This document shows, piece after piece, positions 1 through 12,500 of a stretch of 64,000 bases of DNA. The notes under the pieces are model-generated. The model was not told the DNA's origin, made no database searches, and was given only the letters and a program-made list of their open reading frames with translations. Both the position numbers and the translations under genes were made by a program. This DNA is from Atherinomorus stipes (taxonomy: Eukaryota > Chordata > Actinopteri > Atheriniformes > Atherinidae): NCBI GenBank assembly GCA_023101725.1, contig JALJCO010013382.1, positions 263,501-327,500 on the forward strand. The letters are read 5' to 3'. Position 1 is the stretch's first letter. Every line of letters begins with the position of its first letter.

Positions 1-673
1 GACTGGATTTATCCAGTTTGAAGATCAATACATCCAAATAGCTGGTTTATATTTGTAGATCCATCCCTTAAACTTAAAGACTTTGGTCAAATTATCATTA
101 TAGCCATTGTCATAAAATTAATAAAATAAAGATAAATCAAAGTGCTTCATATTGCCTCTCCACTGCATAGCGTACTGTAAGGTTCCAGCCACAGGGTCAG
201 CTTAAAAAAAATAAAGAAAGAACAAAATAACTCTGAAAAGTTAAAGAAACTAAAGTCTAGAGTATTTACAAGGCATTTTACACTCACATTCACCTCAAAA
301 TGTTACATGTGCCCCGAGAACTGCGGGAGTTTTCTGACAAAAATCATAGAAATTTATACAAAACCGACTTCGACTTTATACACCTCTGAGCACTTACTGT
401 GTCGTCCACAGCAAACACGACAAGACGAAGATGCTCTACGCAGCTTAAGACGGATAAATTAGCCACTCGCTAACAGCGAACACGTCTACGATGGACACGC
501 TGAGGATGGAGGAAGGCGTGCAGCAGTGTGTGCTGGTGCGTCTCGTCTGCGCGAGAAGATATGAGGGCTTTTGTTAAATGTGTGTGAGTGGGTGGGTTTT
601 TCCATACGTAGCATCGACCTTACGTAATGCAGACGGAGGCAGGAAGTAAATGCTGCTACACAGACTACTGTTT
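1..673. other. Left-edge stretch without a supported gene
   Basis: No exon can be assembled here. Positions 380-600 are richer in CpG than their surroundings, and the minus strand has a good splice-donor match (GTAAGTGC) near 398. An untranslated first exon of a leftward gene whose body lies outside the window is therefore possible, but nothing in the sequence confirms it. Confidence 0.3.
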
Positions 674-1304
674 TAGGGATGCACGATATAATCGGCCCCG
701 TATCGGTATTGGCCTCTATCGGCCTTAAAACTGAGTATCGACCACCCCACCGATAATTAACCAATATCTAACCTATCAGCCCGCTGTTTCTAAAGTCTAA
801 AAAAAAAAAAACCTTCTTCAAAAACTTCTTTTTTACAGACTTTAAAACTTCTAAAGATTAGGGGTGGGAAAAAATATCGATACACTGAAATATCGCGATA
901 TTTTCATATGCTGATATCATATTGACATTTAAAAATGCAGTTTCTATTTTGCTAACGAAATCTCGCGATATTTCATTGTTCTGTTACAAAATCTCATGAG
1001 AATTCATGAAATATCACGAGATTTTGTAACAGAACGATGAAATCTCGCAAGATTTTGTAAGTAAAATAGATCAAATATCGATGTGATATCTGCATATGAA
1101 AATATGTCGATATTTCAGTGTATCGATATTTTTTCCCACCCCTACTTTTCAAAGTGTCGGAAACGGATAACAAAACTGCTATTTGAAATGACTGCTGATT
1201 TCTTTCAGATTAATATTGGTATCGATATCAGTTATCGGCCACATGAGTTTTAAAATATCGGCATTTTCGGATATCAGCCAAAATTCCAATATCATGCATC
1301 CCTA
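674..1304 (+). mobile_element. Composite hAT-like MITE, copy A
   Basis: The 631 bp element starts TAGGGATGCACGATA and ends with the inverted complement ...CATGCATCCCTA. It is flanked by TACTGTTT and TGCTGTTT, a 7/8 match of the 8 bp target duplication that hAT transposons make. It has no transposase ORF. A second TIR element (859-1144) sits inside it. Three further copies are at 18536, 22140 and 24982. Confidence 0.8.
859..1144. mobile_element. Inner palindromic hAT-like MITE within copy A
   Basis: This element has long terminal inverted repeats: TAGGGGTGGGAAAAAATATC at the left and its complement, ending CCCACCCCTA, at the right. The inside is nearly self-complementary, with repeated motifs such as AAATCTCGCGATATTTC. 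A solo copy with a perfect target duplication at 44658-44924 shows that it is a transposon in its own right. Confidence 0.8.
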
Positions 1305-2146
1305 TGCTGTTTTCCTTCGTTGACTCGGCGTCAAAATAGCCGAGTTCTGTGCTGTGTAGGGTTGTTGCAACCGCCCTAATCCACAAAAAAGCTGAACTTC
1401 ATTCATGTACCAAAAGAAGCGTCACAAGGGAGTTCAATCTTTAAAAAATACGTAGTTTTACCTTCTTTGTTCAGACATCACCCACTGAGTCAAAGACGTC
1501 TGTAAGATGTCTCGTCTAAGTTGAGACCAAAATTCACCCGACCATAATCACTCCATTTTTTAGCCCAAATCTAGACGTTAGAATTTAACTATTAATATTA
1601 AATATTAAATTAAAAAACAACTCTAAGCTGTATAAATGATGGTAATATGTCAGATTAAAACATTTTAACAGTCATTGATCAATGTGCAGTGTAGTTTAGA
1701 TGTTGTCGAAGCTTAGATGGCTAAAAAACTTTAATTTTTAGACCAGTGGTAGACTGATTTTAGCAGAGACGTCTAAGGACCATTAGATGTCTATTAGATG
1801 TCTTCTAGACCAAAAAATGCACTACTGATGTCTGAAAAAAGAAAGCAAAATTATGTGTAATAACATGATGAACATTTTCGAGTTGAAAAGAAACACTTAT
1901 GGAAAAAAGAAAACAGAAGTGGATTAACAATCTCCGGCTAAAAAACGGTTGAGTTTGCAACGACCACTTTCCAAAGGTGGTCGGCAGTCTGTCCGGTGGG
2001 TCTCCACCTTAACAGGGAAGAATGCTATGCTTTATTCTGATTTTATTATTATTGCTGCCACTCTCTGGCTGTGAACCAGTTTTGGGGCGTTTCTGTGGAT
2101 CTTCATGAATAGTTAACCTCAATTGGAGAAATGTGGTTTGACTTAA
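1305..2146. other. AT-rich stretch, no gene seen
   Basis: No coding exon, RNA gene or clear element was recognised. Short TAGATGTCT-like words recur around 1500-1810, suggesting a decayed repeat. Confidence 0.4.
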
Positions 2147-2472
2147 AGGGGTACTGTGTAACTTTTGGCCACTGGGGGCACTAAACCTGTAACTTCCCAC
2201 AGGTCACACAACTGTTGCATAATGATACAGTCTCTATCTGAGTTTTGGAATCGTGTTTGCAGACCACTTTGATCAGCTGATAGCGTTTCGTTGAACCATA
2301 ATGATCCTATGAGAGACGGATCCGCTCCTGCAGAGTTACAATGTCTGGTTTTTGAGGAGGGCAGCCCCCTCAGAGTACCAGCATGCGTCAAGCGCTGTAC
2401 ATTGACCCCAGAAATCATCTATTATTACTTACATTAGGCTAATGTTTGGGTCAAATGTTACACAGTGACCCT
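2147..2472. mobile_element. piggyBac-like MITE flanked by TTAA
   Basis: The element is flanked on both sides by TTAA (2143-2146 and 2473-2476), the piggyBac target site. Its inverted ends are AGGGGTACTGTGTAAC at the left and the complement of AGGGTCACTGTGTAAC at the right. It has no ORF of transposase size, so it is a non-autonomous copy. It lies downstream of slc22a17. Confidence 0.7.
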
Positions 2473-2988
2473 TTAATATCAATATACACAGCCTGGAATT
2501 AGTTAACCTAAATTTGGAATTTGGGTGAACAAAAGCAAAATAAATTAATTTACAAGATCCAAACACATAAAAACACATATTTTGAGCTAGGCTAATTATC
2601 TAAAAAAGCACAACTCACTACTTACCTGGGCAAAACAAGGCAACTGCCAATTATAGCTTCTTTGGATCCTAAATAGTTACCCAACACATAACAAAATAAC
2701 TGTAGGCTTCTTGGCTTTTAAAGGCTTTCATTCATCAGACGTCCAGAAGTTATGAGCGTTGCTTTTTCAGCGGACCTCGGGGTGGATCTCTACCCGGCTA
2801 GCAGCCTCAATCTGGACATTGCTCAGCCACATCACACTGGGTCCCCTGATGAAGCAAATGATGGTAAAACCCACCCGATCCTCCTCAGTCATGGTGTCTG
2901 CGATGGTGCCCGGACCTCACACATAAAATCATCATCCACAGCCCACAAACAGCTTAACACTGCGACGGAAAATCTGTACATCCCTTTC

Positions 2989-2994
2989 TTTATT
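2989..2994 (-). terminator. slc22a17: Candidate poly(A) signal of slc22a17
   Basis: The minus strand reads AATAAA here, about 515 nt downstream of the slc22a17 stop codon. A second match lies near 2030. Which one is used cannot be told from sequence. Confidence 0.4.
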
Positions 2995-3509
2995 TTGGAC
3001 ACGAGCTACCCCCTACAGCTGAATTTTTAAGATCGGATAGTGTTGCTTTTTCAGCAACAAGATGGTTTGTGATGTAAATTCCCTCAAGGCCGGTAAATCC
3101 TCATTAAACTATATGGGTCATATCCTATGTATTAATGTATTTTTTCACAACATGGTGTCTGGGCCAGCCCATTCAAAGCCTTGGCGTGCTCGCTGTCATT
3201 CATTGCGCTGTGTTTTGAACCGGAGAGAAACACTTCCTGCCCTCCGTCTGCATTTCGCGCGTCACGTGCCTGAAACCCGGCTATAGACATGATAAGTGAA
3301 TGCGACCGCCTGGAATGATTAGAGGATGATATGTTAGAAAGCTCAGAGTCTGATCACTTTCATCACTGTCGTTTGATCTGTTGCAGCCCTTTTCTCTCCA
3401 TCCATCTTTCCATTTTCTATATTGCTCTGTTTGTTCTCTGCATGAACATGACAGATGGAAATGTTCTGGCAGCAAAATGAGTGCTCCATTCCCGCCATGT
3501 TGAAGTCTT

Positions 3510-6500
3510 TTAGGTCTCTGGGTTTGGAGTGGCCAGCAGCGGCACGTTATCCCTCCTCCTCCTGCCCAGCGGTGGGCGTTTGTACTGCTCCCCGTCGGCC
3601 AGCGTCTGGGGCAGCGGCTTCCTCTTGCTCTCCGGCAGCAGCAGGATGGAGAGCACGGCCAGCAGAGCCAGAGAGGAGTAGACCACGTGGTGCAGGAAGT
3701 ACCCGTAGTGGTTCCGCAGGTCCATGATGGGGGAGCTGAGGCGGCCCACGCAGCCCAAGGCGAGCACGATGCCTACGCCGCAGCCCCTGCAGACACAACA
3801 CCTCGCCGTTAGCTAACAGCTAACTTCAGCTACAGACTTAATTTCTACTTATATCTTCATCAATTTTGCTGTAAAAGAAAGTTAAAAAGAAAAAGCAGTG
3901 TGTGAAAAAGTCCAGTCTCGCTGTTTCCAAGCAACTACATGCTGCTGACTGATCCTTATAAGTACGAGCACCTCTATGAGAGCAGAAGGTGCATTATTCA
4001 GGTGTATATTAACATAATGGCCAATGAGGAACAACATCAGACAGGCTCTTGGAGAAGCAGTTGTTAATGAAGGGTTATCAGGTCATTTCCAAATGAGAAA
4101 ATATTCAAGACAGCCGCTAATCTTCAAAGGAGTGGATGCCCCAAAGAAACGGGGGAACAAAACAATCTTCAGGGCTACTCAATTCAGTCCTACGAGGGCT
4201 GCAATCCAGCAGGTTTTCCATGTCTCCCTGCTCCAACGTCATTGTGCGGAGCTTGATTGGCTACTGGATCTTTTTAATTTGAGTCAGGTGTGTTGAATCA
4301 GCAAGAAAACCTGCTGGATTGCGGCCCTCTCCTTGATCTATATCTTAGGCCCAATCCCAATGTTCCCCCTACTTTCAACCACTAGCCCTCGCCCACTGTC
4401 ACTACACCCTCGATTTGAAGCCACAAGGGGAAGGGCTTTGTAATCTTCCCTAGGAATCGGGACACCACTTGCTGCATTTACGTTCAGGCACGTAAGCGAC
4501 TGCGTAGTGACGTTTGCACATACGTCTCACTACAAAAACACACCAAGCAGCAACGCAGAGTTAACAGCTGCGGTCGTTTTTCTTTTCTTCATCATTCATT
4601 ATGCTTCGCTTGATTAATGAACAAAACAACCACACGGAGAAGTCGCCATGACGACTGTTGTCTGCTGTAAACTGCCAAAAAGCCTTCACAAGCTTTTCAT
4701 CAGTATTTTAACCTAGCTATCGTGGCTAGTCTGGCTAACATTACGAACAAACGTGTAATCTGTACATATGTATATTTGTGAGTTTTCTTCTCTGAGTGTT
4801 GTCGCTCTCCGGAGGTTGCTGTTGTTCTCCTTTTTCTGGCCAGAAACTGAGCACCCCTCGCTCTGAAGGGTTAGATTCATACCCCCTACCCCTCGTTATG
4901 TCCACTTCCCCTTCACGGAAACACGTCAAATTTAGGGGTAGGGCTAAAAAGTAAGGCTAGTGGGTGTATTGGGACGCACCCTTAGACTCAGCAGGCCTCA
5001 GTTAGCGTGTTAAATGTTAAAGTTCATGACAGTAAAATTAGGAAAAGACAGAACAAATGTGGCTTGTTTGGAAGAGTTGCAGAAAACCTCTAAAAAAAAG
5101 ATGACAGCACAGATACAGTTTGCAAAGCTGCATCTGAACAAACCACAAGGCTTCTTGAACAACGTGTATCACTGGACAGACAAAATGCACAAAAAAACAA
5201 CATATCAACACAAACACCTCAACACAGAGGTTTGGGTTTGTGTTCACCCACAGGACCTGGACACCAAGCAGCCGCTGAGTGGACCATGAACACTTCTGTA
5301 AACCAAATATTCTAGAGTCAAATGTGAAGCCATCTGTCTGGCAGATAAACTTGGCTAAAACTGTCTCATGCAACAGGACACAGCAGCAGATCTACAACAG
5401 GACAAGGTGTTGACATGATCCAGTCAAAGTCCAGACCTGATTCAGATGTGACGGGGCGTTCAGAGAGCTGCGCGGAAACGAATGCTGCAAAACTCAATAA
5501 ACTGAAGCAAAGCTGTAAAGAAAAACAGTCCAAACTTCCTCTGTAATGTTGGTAGATTGATAACGTAATACAGAATGAGCTCAACGTGTTGCTGCTGATG
5601 CTGCAATACAAGCTGCTGAGTCATGAGATCGTTAAGTTTTCACACACTGCTTTTGCATGTCTGTTAAAAAATAATCCCCCAGTGTGATATGATGTTCATC
5701 TGAGGTTGTTCATTTCGTTTTAAGACCAAATACATCAGACTTGAAACATTTTTCCACACGCCTGTAAACATAACAAGCCTGTTGTGTCATGACTGTTATT
5801 TATGTGTCCAAGTGAACGTTTATTTCAAAGCGCAGTCTGAGATTTTAATGATTTAATGCTGCCAAACTCACTGGTGAACTTATTTGTCGGCGGCATCAAT
5901 ATGAACATGACTCACCTTTCACTTCTTATTCAAGTCTGACTAAATCTTTCATAATCCTACTACAATTTAGTGTCAGATAAACTCATTAACGCCGCCTCAC
6001 ATGTGCCAAATATATTCATTTTTTCACATCATGTTCAGTGAGGAAACAGCAGAAGTGCTGTTTCACTTTTTCAGCCATTTATGGACCTCTCTGCTCACTT
6101 GCATTTCGAGTTTTGAGAAGCTTTGTATTTTAATTTGCTGAACTAAATCCTGAGAATTCTTTGATTTTCTCATATTAATAGAAACTGATGGGTTTTTTTT
6201 ACTCCTTCCTCAAGATTTCCTGTATTTTTCATGTTCAGTTTAATTTTGGCTGGACTGTGATTGTTCTTTATCACTGATATGTCACAGTAATGCATCCTAC
6301 ACTACAATCTGTTTTTGTCTTTCCCCTTTACATGAACCATGTTACCCTCTAAGCACCAAAGTCATAAAATTGCGGTAAGTGACATTACTTAATGAAAAAG
6401 GTCATTTCAGTAAGAAGGAAAGCCAAAACCTACTTTATATTACCAAATGGCAGATGTGTATCTTCAATCCAAAACAGTTTTGGGTAGGGGGCTGTATCGG

Positions 6501-9500
6501 CCGATATTAATTAATAAACGTGGATCGGATCAGAATGTGTCAAAATTTACCAATCCAGGAAACCTATTCCAGCTTTTCTTTCAAGTACTTCTTAATTTAT
6601 TCAAAAATATTTTATATATTATTATGTCTCTAAGTTTAAAAATCAGGAATAGTTCAAAGTTACATAATGCGAGACAGCTGCCAACCTGTGAAGCCACAAT
6701 ATGCAAATTAGATGAGTAAATTTACTCCCATCACAAACTCTGATTCATATTCAACATTTGTCTCATTTACACTATGAGTTTATCTCTAACCACTTCCAAA
6801 ACATTTGGATTTTTTACATCAAAACGCTGGTGCCTAAAGGGTTAAACTGCATTTTTGTCTGCATGATGTCGCAGTATTTGCGTTACCTGATGATGGTGGG
6901 CATGACCTCTGCAGTGAAGAGGATGCAGAGGGAGGCGGTGGCTTGAGAAGAGAAGAGACCCAGCACTGAGAAAACCGTGATGGCCGTCTCGCTGAGATCT
7001 AACAGAGAGAAGGAAAAAAGGAAAAAAAACTTGTTTTTTGGTAGGTTTTTTTTTTTACATGTGGTGTTAAAACACTGGATCAGCCTGCAGCCACCCAGAA
7101 GTCACCTCAAATCTTATCGCTGTCCCCTCTATCAGCGATGCATGATTAAAGCGTTGACTTTGCTGTCACTGCAGTGTCCTACATAAACTGGGAGTTATTT
7201 TCCTCATTGACCACAAGGGGGAGACAGAGATTCAGGCAAAAGTAAGTGTAGGTTTTTACAGAGTACTGTGGAAAAACAAATACAAGTACGTAGGATTTTT
7301 CCATGAACAGAGCTGCCATGTTTGCTTTTAATCTACTTCATAACATACAAAGCACAAGTTTAATATGGCATATCAGGTGAACAGCTCATCTAATCTGACA
7401 TCAGCATGAAGTTAAAACCAAGTATTTTAGGAAACAAGGACTTTTAATCCCGGCATAAGCCTCATATAATAGCTTTCTAAGGGGGTGATTCCTGCTGAGA
7501 TGGAGAGACTGTGCCGTGCTGGGCGAGTCTATGAATAACTTTCCCTGTTTGTCTCTGGGTTTCTATTGAGAAACCACACACTGATAACCAAAGCCTGCTT
7601 ACACTCCATGAGTCCCAGGAGGATCAAAGAGGCCAGGCCCGTCATCGTCATGGACAAGAGCAGGATGCCACGGCGACCGCACCTGTCTACAGTCGCCCAG
7701 AGCAACAGCCAGGCACCACCCCCCGCGCACACAGACAGCAGGTACGTCCAGTAAAAGCTGGGGGCGGTGCCTCTGACGTCACCTCGGAAAGAGCTGTAGC
7801 AGTGACTAATGCCGTGAGAGATGAATCTGCGGGAGGAAGGACACGGAGCAGAGGAATCAGCGAGCAGAGGTGAATGTCAAAACACTTTAAGGATGAAATA
7901 TGAGACTGAGGCACGAAGCAGAGCTAAAATAAAGAGCTACGCGAGGAGCTGGCTCAAAGCTGGAGGTGTCGGGAGAGTGGGATGACTTACGAGGTGAAGC
8001 CGAGCACACACATGTTCTTCCAGATGTTCCTGCTGTGGAAAAGTTCGGGATAGGACAGCGGGGGGCGTGAGGACGGAGCCGGGTCTGAATCCAGCTCTGC
8101 AGGAAGCAAACACGACAGTTTTTAATTTATAACCCATCAATAAGAAGAAAGGACGACCTGACCTGGTCTCTCATTAATCAACAGCTCAACGACAGCTTCT
8201 GAGTAATATTTAACACATTTAGAAATACGCTGCAAAACTCCAGAAAATAACACAACATGTGGAAAAATCTTAAAGTTTCACAAAACTTCGTTTATAAAGT
8301 TTATCTTTCAAACACAAAAAACACAAAGGGAAAAAAACAGAAAATTGGAATAAATTAAATTTAAGCTCATATTCAGTAACAATTTTTAAAAAAAGAGAGA
8401 AAACAAAACTCATAATCAACACGAACAGCCACCGTACATTCACAACAGTGCTTGGAATATGAAGTCATTTGAAAGAAAACATCTTCAATATCAAATACCC
8501 ATCTTTACCACTAGATATCAGTAATTCTTACATACTGTATCTTTAAGGTGTTACCCATCCTAAACGATGCTCTAGCACTTATCAAAGCAAATATTGCAGC
8601 TTTAAAGCTCAGAGGGTTCTCACTTCACACAGTTTTTTGTCCATTCACAGACACCGTAGTAAAAATAGTAGTACAAATATAGAAGCTGCCATGTATGTGG
8701 ACCCACATCAAATTGATAAACAGCTCATTCTGAGAGTTATTTTAGTAAAGTGATTAGATACCAACAATAGAAACAGTTTTTAACTATGTATTTAAATTTT
8801 TGTGTCACTATTTTGTTACACAGACTACCTTTGATTTTTTGTTAATGTCAAAACTGTAAAAGATATCAAAATACTATCTCACAGTGAAAATGTACTTTTT
8901 CTTGACCTTTTTACAGCTGAGGGGTCAAAGCTTATAGTTATACTTTTGTTTCTTGTGTTGTTTTTAGCATAACCTTACCCTTTAGCCAACTTTATTAACA
9001 TGTTGGGTTAAAAATGAACAAAAATCATCAAATTCTAATTTGAAAAGAAAATACTTCTTTTCTCAAATGCCTGTCCATGAAATCTGCACAGCACCTTTTA
9101 GCTTATGTAGACTTAATCCTTTAAATAATTTTATTTGATTTAGTTATTTTATCTTATATAATTTTATTATGATTAATATGATTTTGTTTCTCTTTATATA
9201 TTTTTTTCTCTTTATATTTCTACGTATTCTTAAATGCTTTCTTTTTTTATTTTTGCACCCACCAGTGATGCATTTAATGTTTTATGTAAAGCAGGGGCGC
9301 CCAAGTCCAGTCCAGAGCTACTATCCTGCACAGTTTTGTTGCATCCCTTCTCCAACACACCCGAGTCAAATAAATGGCTCTGCAGAACTGAATGACGTGC
9401 ATGAGGAGATTAATCATTTGATTTAGGTGTTTTGGAGAAAGGTATGCTCCAAAAACTGCAAGATAGTAGCTCTCGGGGACTGGACTTGGGCATCCCTGAT

Positions 9501-12500
9501 GTAAAGCACTTGGAAATGTGCAATACAAATGAACTTGGTAATTGAAAGAGTTTGTAGAAAACAACTTATTCCGCCACTTTCCCGCAAAAAATGACATAAA
9601 TTTAAGAAATGCATCATCTGAATGTTCCATCCCACTCCACTTTTACACTTGGACATAGTAAATGATTTTGTGCTATCAAATTTAAAGTGTTATAAATTTG
9701 GTTTTGCCATTGGTTTGGCATGCCAAAAATCAAAACTGAAAATTTTGCAGCTTTTTTCATACGCAACATGAAATTAATTGGAAACAAAAGTTGTGGCGCA
9801 TTTCTGATCAAGTTCCTGCATAGATTTTCCAAACAAGGTGACAAGTTAGTTGCCGAAGTCATGAAGGTAACAATTACTTATTTTCATTAAAACAACAATG
9901 TGAGATGACACAACCAAAAGCCAAAGCAATATTCCTCTACAGATGGAGCCACCTGTTTAATGAGCTATTTGCATGGATTTACTCAAAGGTCCGAGAAGCA
10001 TAGCGTGCTGAAAATCATTACATAAACATTTTGCAGCTTTCTCATAACTTCCATAATTACTGTGCAATCAATTGCTTTAAAAAACCAAAGCACATGACTT
10101 CCTGTCAGGCTTTCACTTCCATTTTAATGTATTTCTTGTATAGATTTTCTCAAAAACTGTTTGACAAGACAGTTGCTTTGCTTGTGTGCATCTTTTATAG
10201 CTTTTTCACTTTAAAATACACCTCTAATGACTTAAAATAGCAGACAATTCGAAGGCATTCATTTACTGCTTTAAACTGAGTAAGCCCCTTTAAGGGGAGG
10301 CAGATTCACATCAAGAGGGCACATAAGTTTTCAGGAAAAATAAAAGCTAGCATGAATTAATTAGATTTATGTCATTAAAATAAAAAGGTTTGCAGAGAAT
10401 GCTCTGAAAGAAGTCAGAATGATCAAAAACAAGTCAAGTCAATGTGGACAAAACAAACGGATTCATAGAAATGACTACATTAGTCGAGGTGGATTGTTTG
10501 TGGAAGTTGCTCCTCACATCCCAGGAAACATATTTACATGTAAACAGCTTCAGAGCCCTGCTCTCCTCTGCAGTATTTTGCCTCGTTATAACTCCATGTT
10601 AGGTACTTTCAATAATCCTGATTTATTACTGAGGTAGGGAGCTGCACCCAGGCTTCATAAACTGAACATCCATTCAACTAAATAAGGACAGAGTGAGCAT
10701 CTGGACTCAAACGTACCTGTGAAGCTCTCATCGTCCCTGTTGGAGTTTCTTCTCTCGCTGAAAGTGTTCATGTCTGCAGATCGCTCTGACAGCAGGAGCC
10801 AGCGAGGAGACTCTGGAAATACACCAGGAACGCTGCGGGAGAGGAAAGACCTTTCATCTCAGGTCACCTTTACGCACACAGTTATGAAGAAACTTGGAGA
10901 TTTTGTTGCTGCAGCCCAGATTTGCAGGTTCAGCATTAAAAATTAATAATACAGGTTGCAAAGTAGTAAAATTCTTTAATCCATTTTTATTAAAACCTAT
11001 AATTCATTCCCTGAAACCTCTTTTAATTTAGTTTTGAAGCAGCAGGGACCTTAAAAGGGCCGGGGACATTAAATAAAATAGCCCTAATGTGCTCTGACGT
11101 GAGCAAAGAGGCTCAGTGTGATGAGCGGAGTGGATCAATACAGGCCAGCTGGCACTTTATCAAATAAACAGATTCTTCTGAGACGGGGTTTTAAAAACTA
11201 TGTAAAAAAAAAAAAAAGAACATGTTGAAACAAATTAACATAACATGCACGCATGTTCGTACCCATAGCTGAGAAACAGCGTTAGAGGGGCAGCTCCAGC
11301 TCCAAGCAGGCCCCTCCAGGACTGGCAGCCGAGGGCTACGGCCAGTAGCAGCAGCTCTCCAGCCACGGTCATCAGTCCGGCCAGCACGGTCGCCAACAGC
11401 CTGAGAGATGGCTCGCACAGCTCCAGGCCTGCAGGAGCAAAACGAAGTCAGTCCTCACAAATGTCATGGCTGAACGCAGATATTTCACTCATTCAATTAA
11501 AAAAGCATCACTTAAAAGCTAAACATGGATGTTTGTGTGCTTCTTGATTGAATTATAAACTAGATAATCAGCCAGATCAGTCAGAGCTGGAGGAAACAGG
11601 ACGGACCAGAAAAATCAATCATAAACCCATGATGAAGCCACAAATCTTTAAAAAAAAAACACCTCACAAACTCATGTAGCTTTTAATTTTCCATGCATGT
11701 CTGGTCATTAAGCCTCATTAGTGTGATGAGAAGCAGTTACATCCAGAGTTATTAAACTCAATCACTCTGAGATTTCACAAACAATCACAGAAAAGAACCG
11801 AATATAAGGTGAGTTATTGCCTGAGGGAGGAACAACCTGATTCCTGCTGCAGCTACAAGTCATGCATAATGGAAAACAAAAATAATGAGACCAACTGGAT
11901 CCTTTGTTTTTTTACACTGATAGACTTTGTAATTCTCTCTGGCGCATCCTCAGGATCTCTGACAGAGACCATTTACAAGCTTTAGATGCTTAAACACTCA
12001 CGGGTGATGTAGAGAGTGAGATAGACTCCAGCACTGGCAGCAGCCAGGCAGAACCGCATGACGATGAAGATAGACGGGTTCGGGGAGACGCACACCAGCA
12101 CTCCAAACACCACCGACAGAGTCAGAGAAGTCAGCAGGGTCTTGGACCTGCCCAGCCTGTGGCGAAGAGGGACAAAGCTTCAAACCACAGATTCAAAACA
12201 ATAACCAGCAGACATTAAATATGACCAACATTTGGTCCTGTAATTGTTTACAATGTGCAACATAAACACTGAGAGGGATTAGATTAGATTAGAAGTGAAG
12301 TCTAGATGCCGACTCGTGTCCATATCCATGTGGGACAAGAATATAGAGCAGCCTTCAGCGTTTAAAGCTCTGATTTAGTTTAGTTTTGTTTGAAGACGTC
12401 CTGTTTAAACAGATGGTCTGCATCTGTTATTCATACATTTACATTAAAATGAATTTAAATTGTACTTTTAGCAAAGTGCAACTGATATTTAATGATCACA

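Larger units (their letters stand above)
3787..6886 (-). other. Last intron of slc22a17
   Basis: The intron holds two decayed TIR repeats (about 4163-4312 and 4346-4983). From 4984 to 6886 I see only AT-rich sequence, plus a fragment near 6485-6530 resembling the TATCGGCC part of the composite MITEs. Confidence 0.6.
8097..10716 (-). other. Intron of slc22a17 (between exons 5 and 6) with repeats
   Basis: The intron contains a rearranged copy (8430-8870) of the TTAA-flanked MITE seen intact at 43157-43698. It also contains a 207 bp hAT-like MITE (9292-9498) sitting in an L2-like 3' tail. The rest (about 9560-10700) is AT-rich with nothing recognised. Confidence 0.6.

Noticed and set aside
180..600. 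Two-exon minus-strand gene (donor near 398, acceptor near 206)
   Set aside because: The splice signals look good but the joined frame has no ATG and encodes nothing recognisable; kept only as a low-confidence possibility in the left-edge entry.
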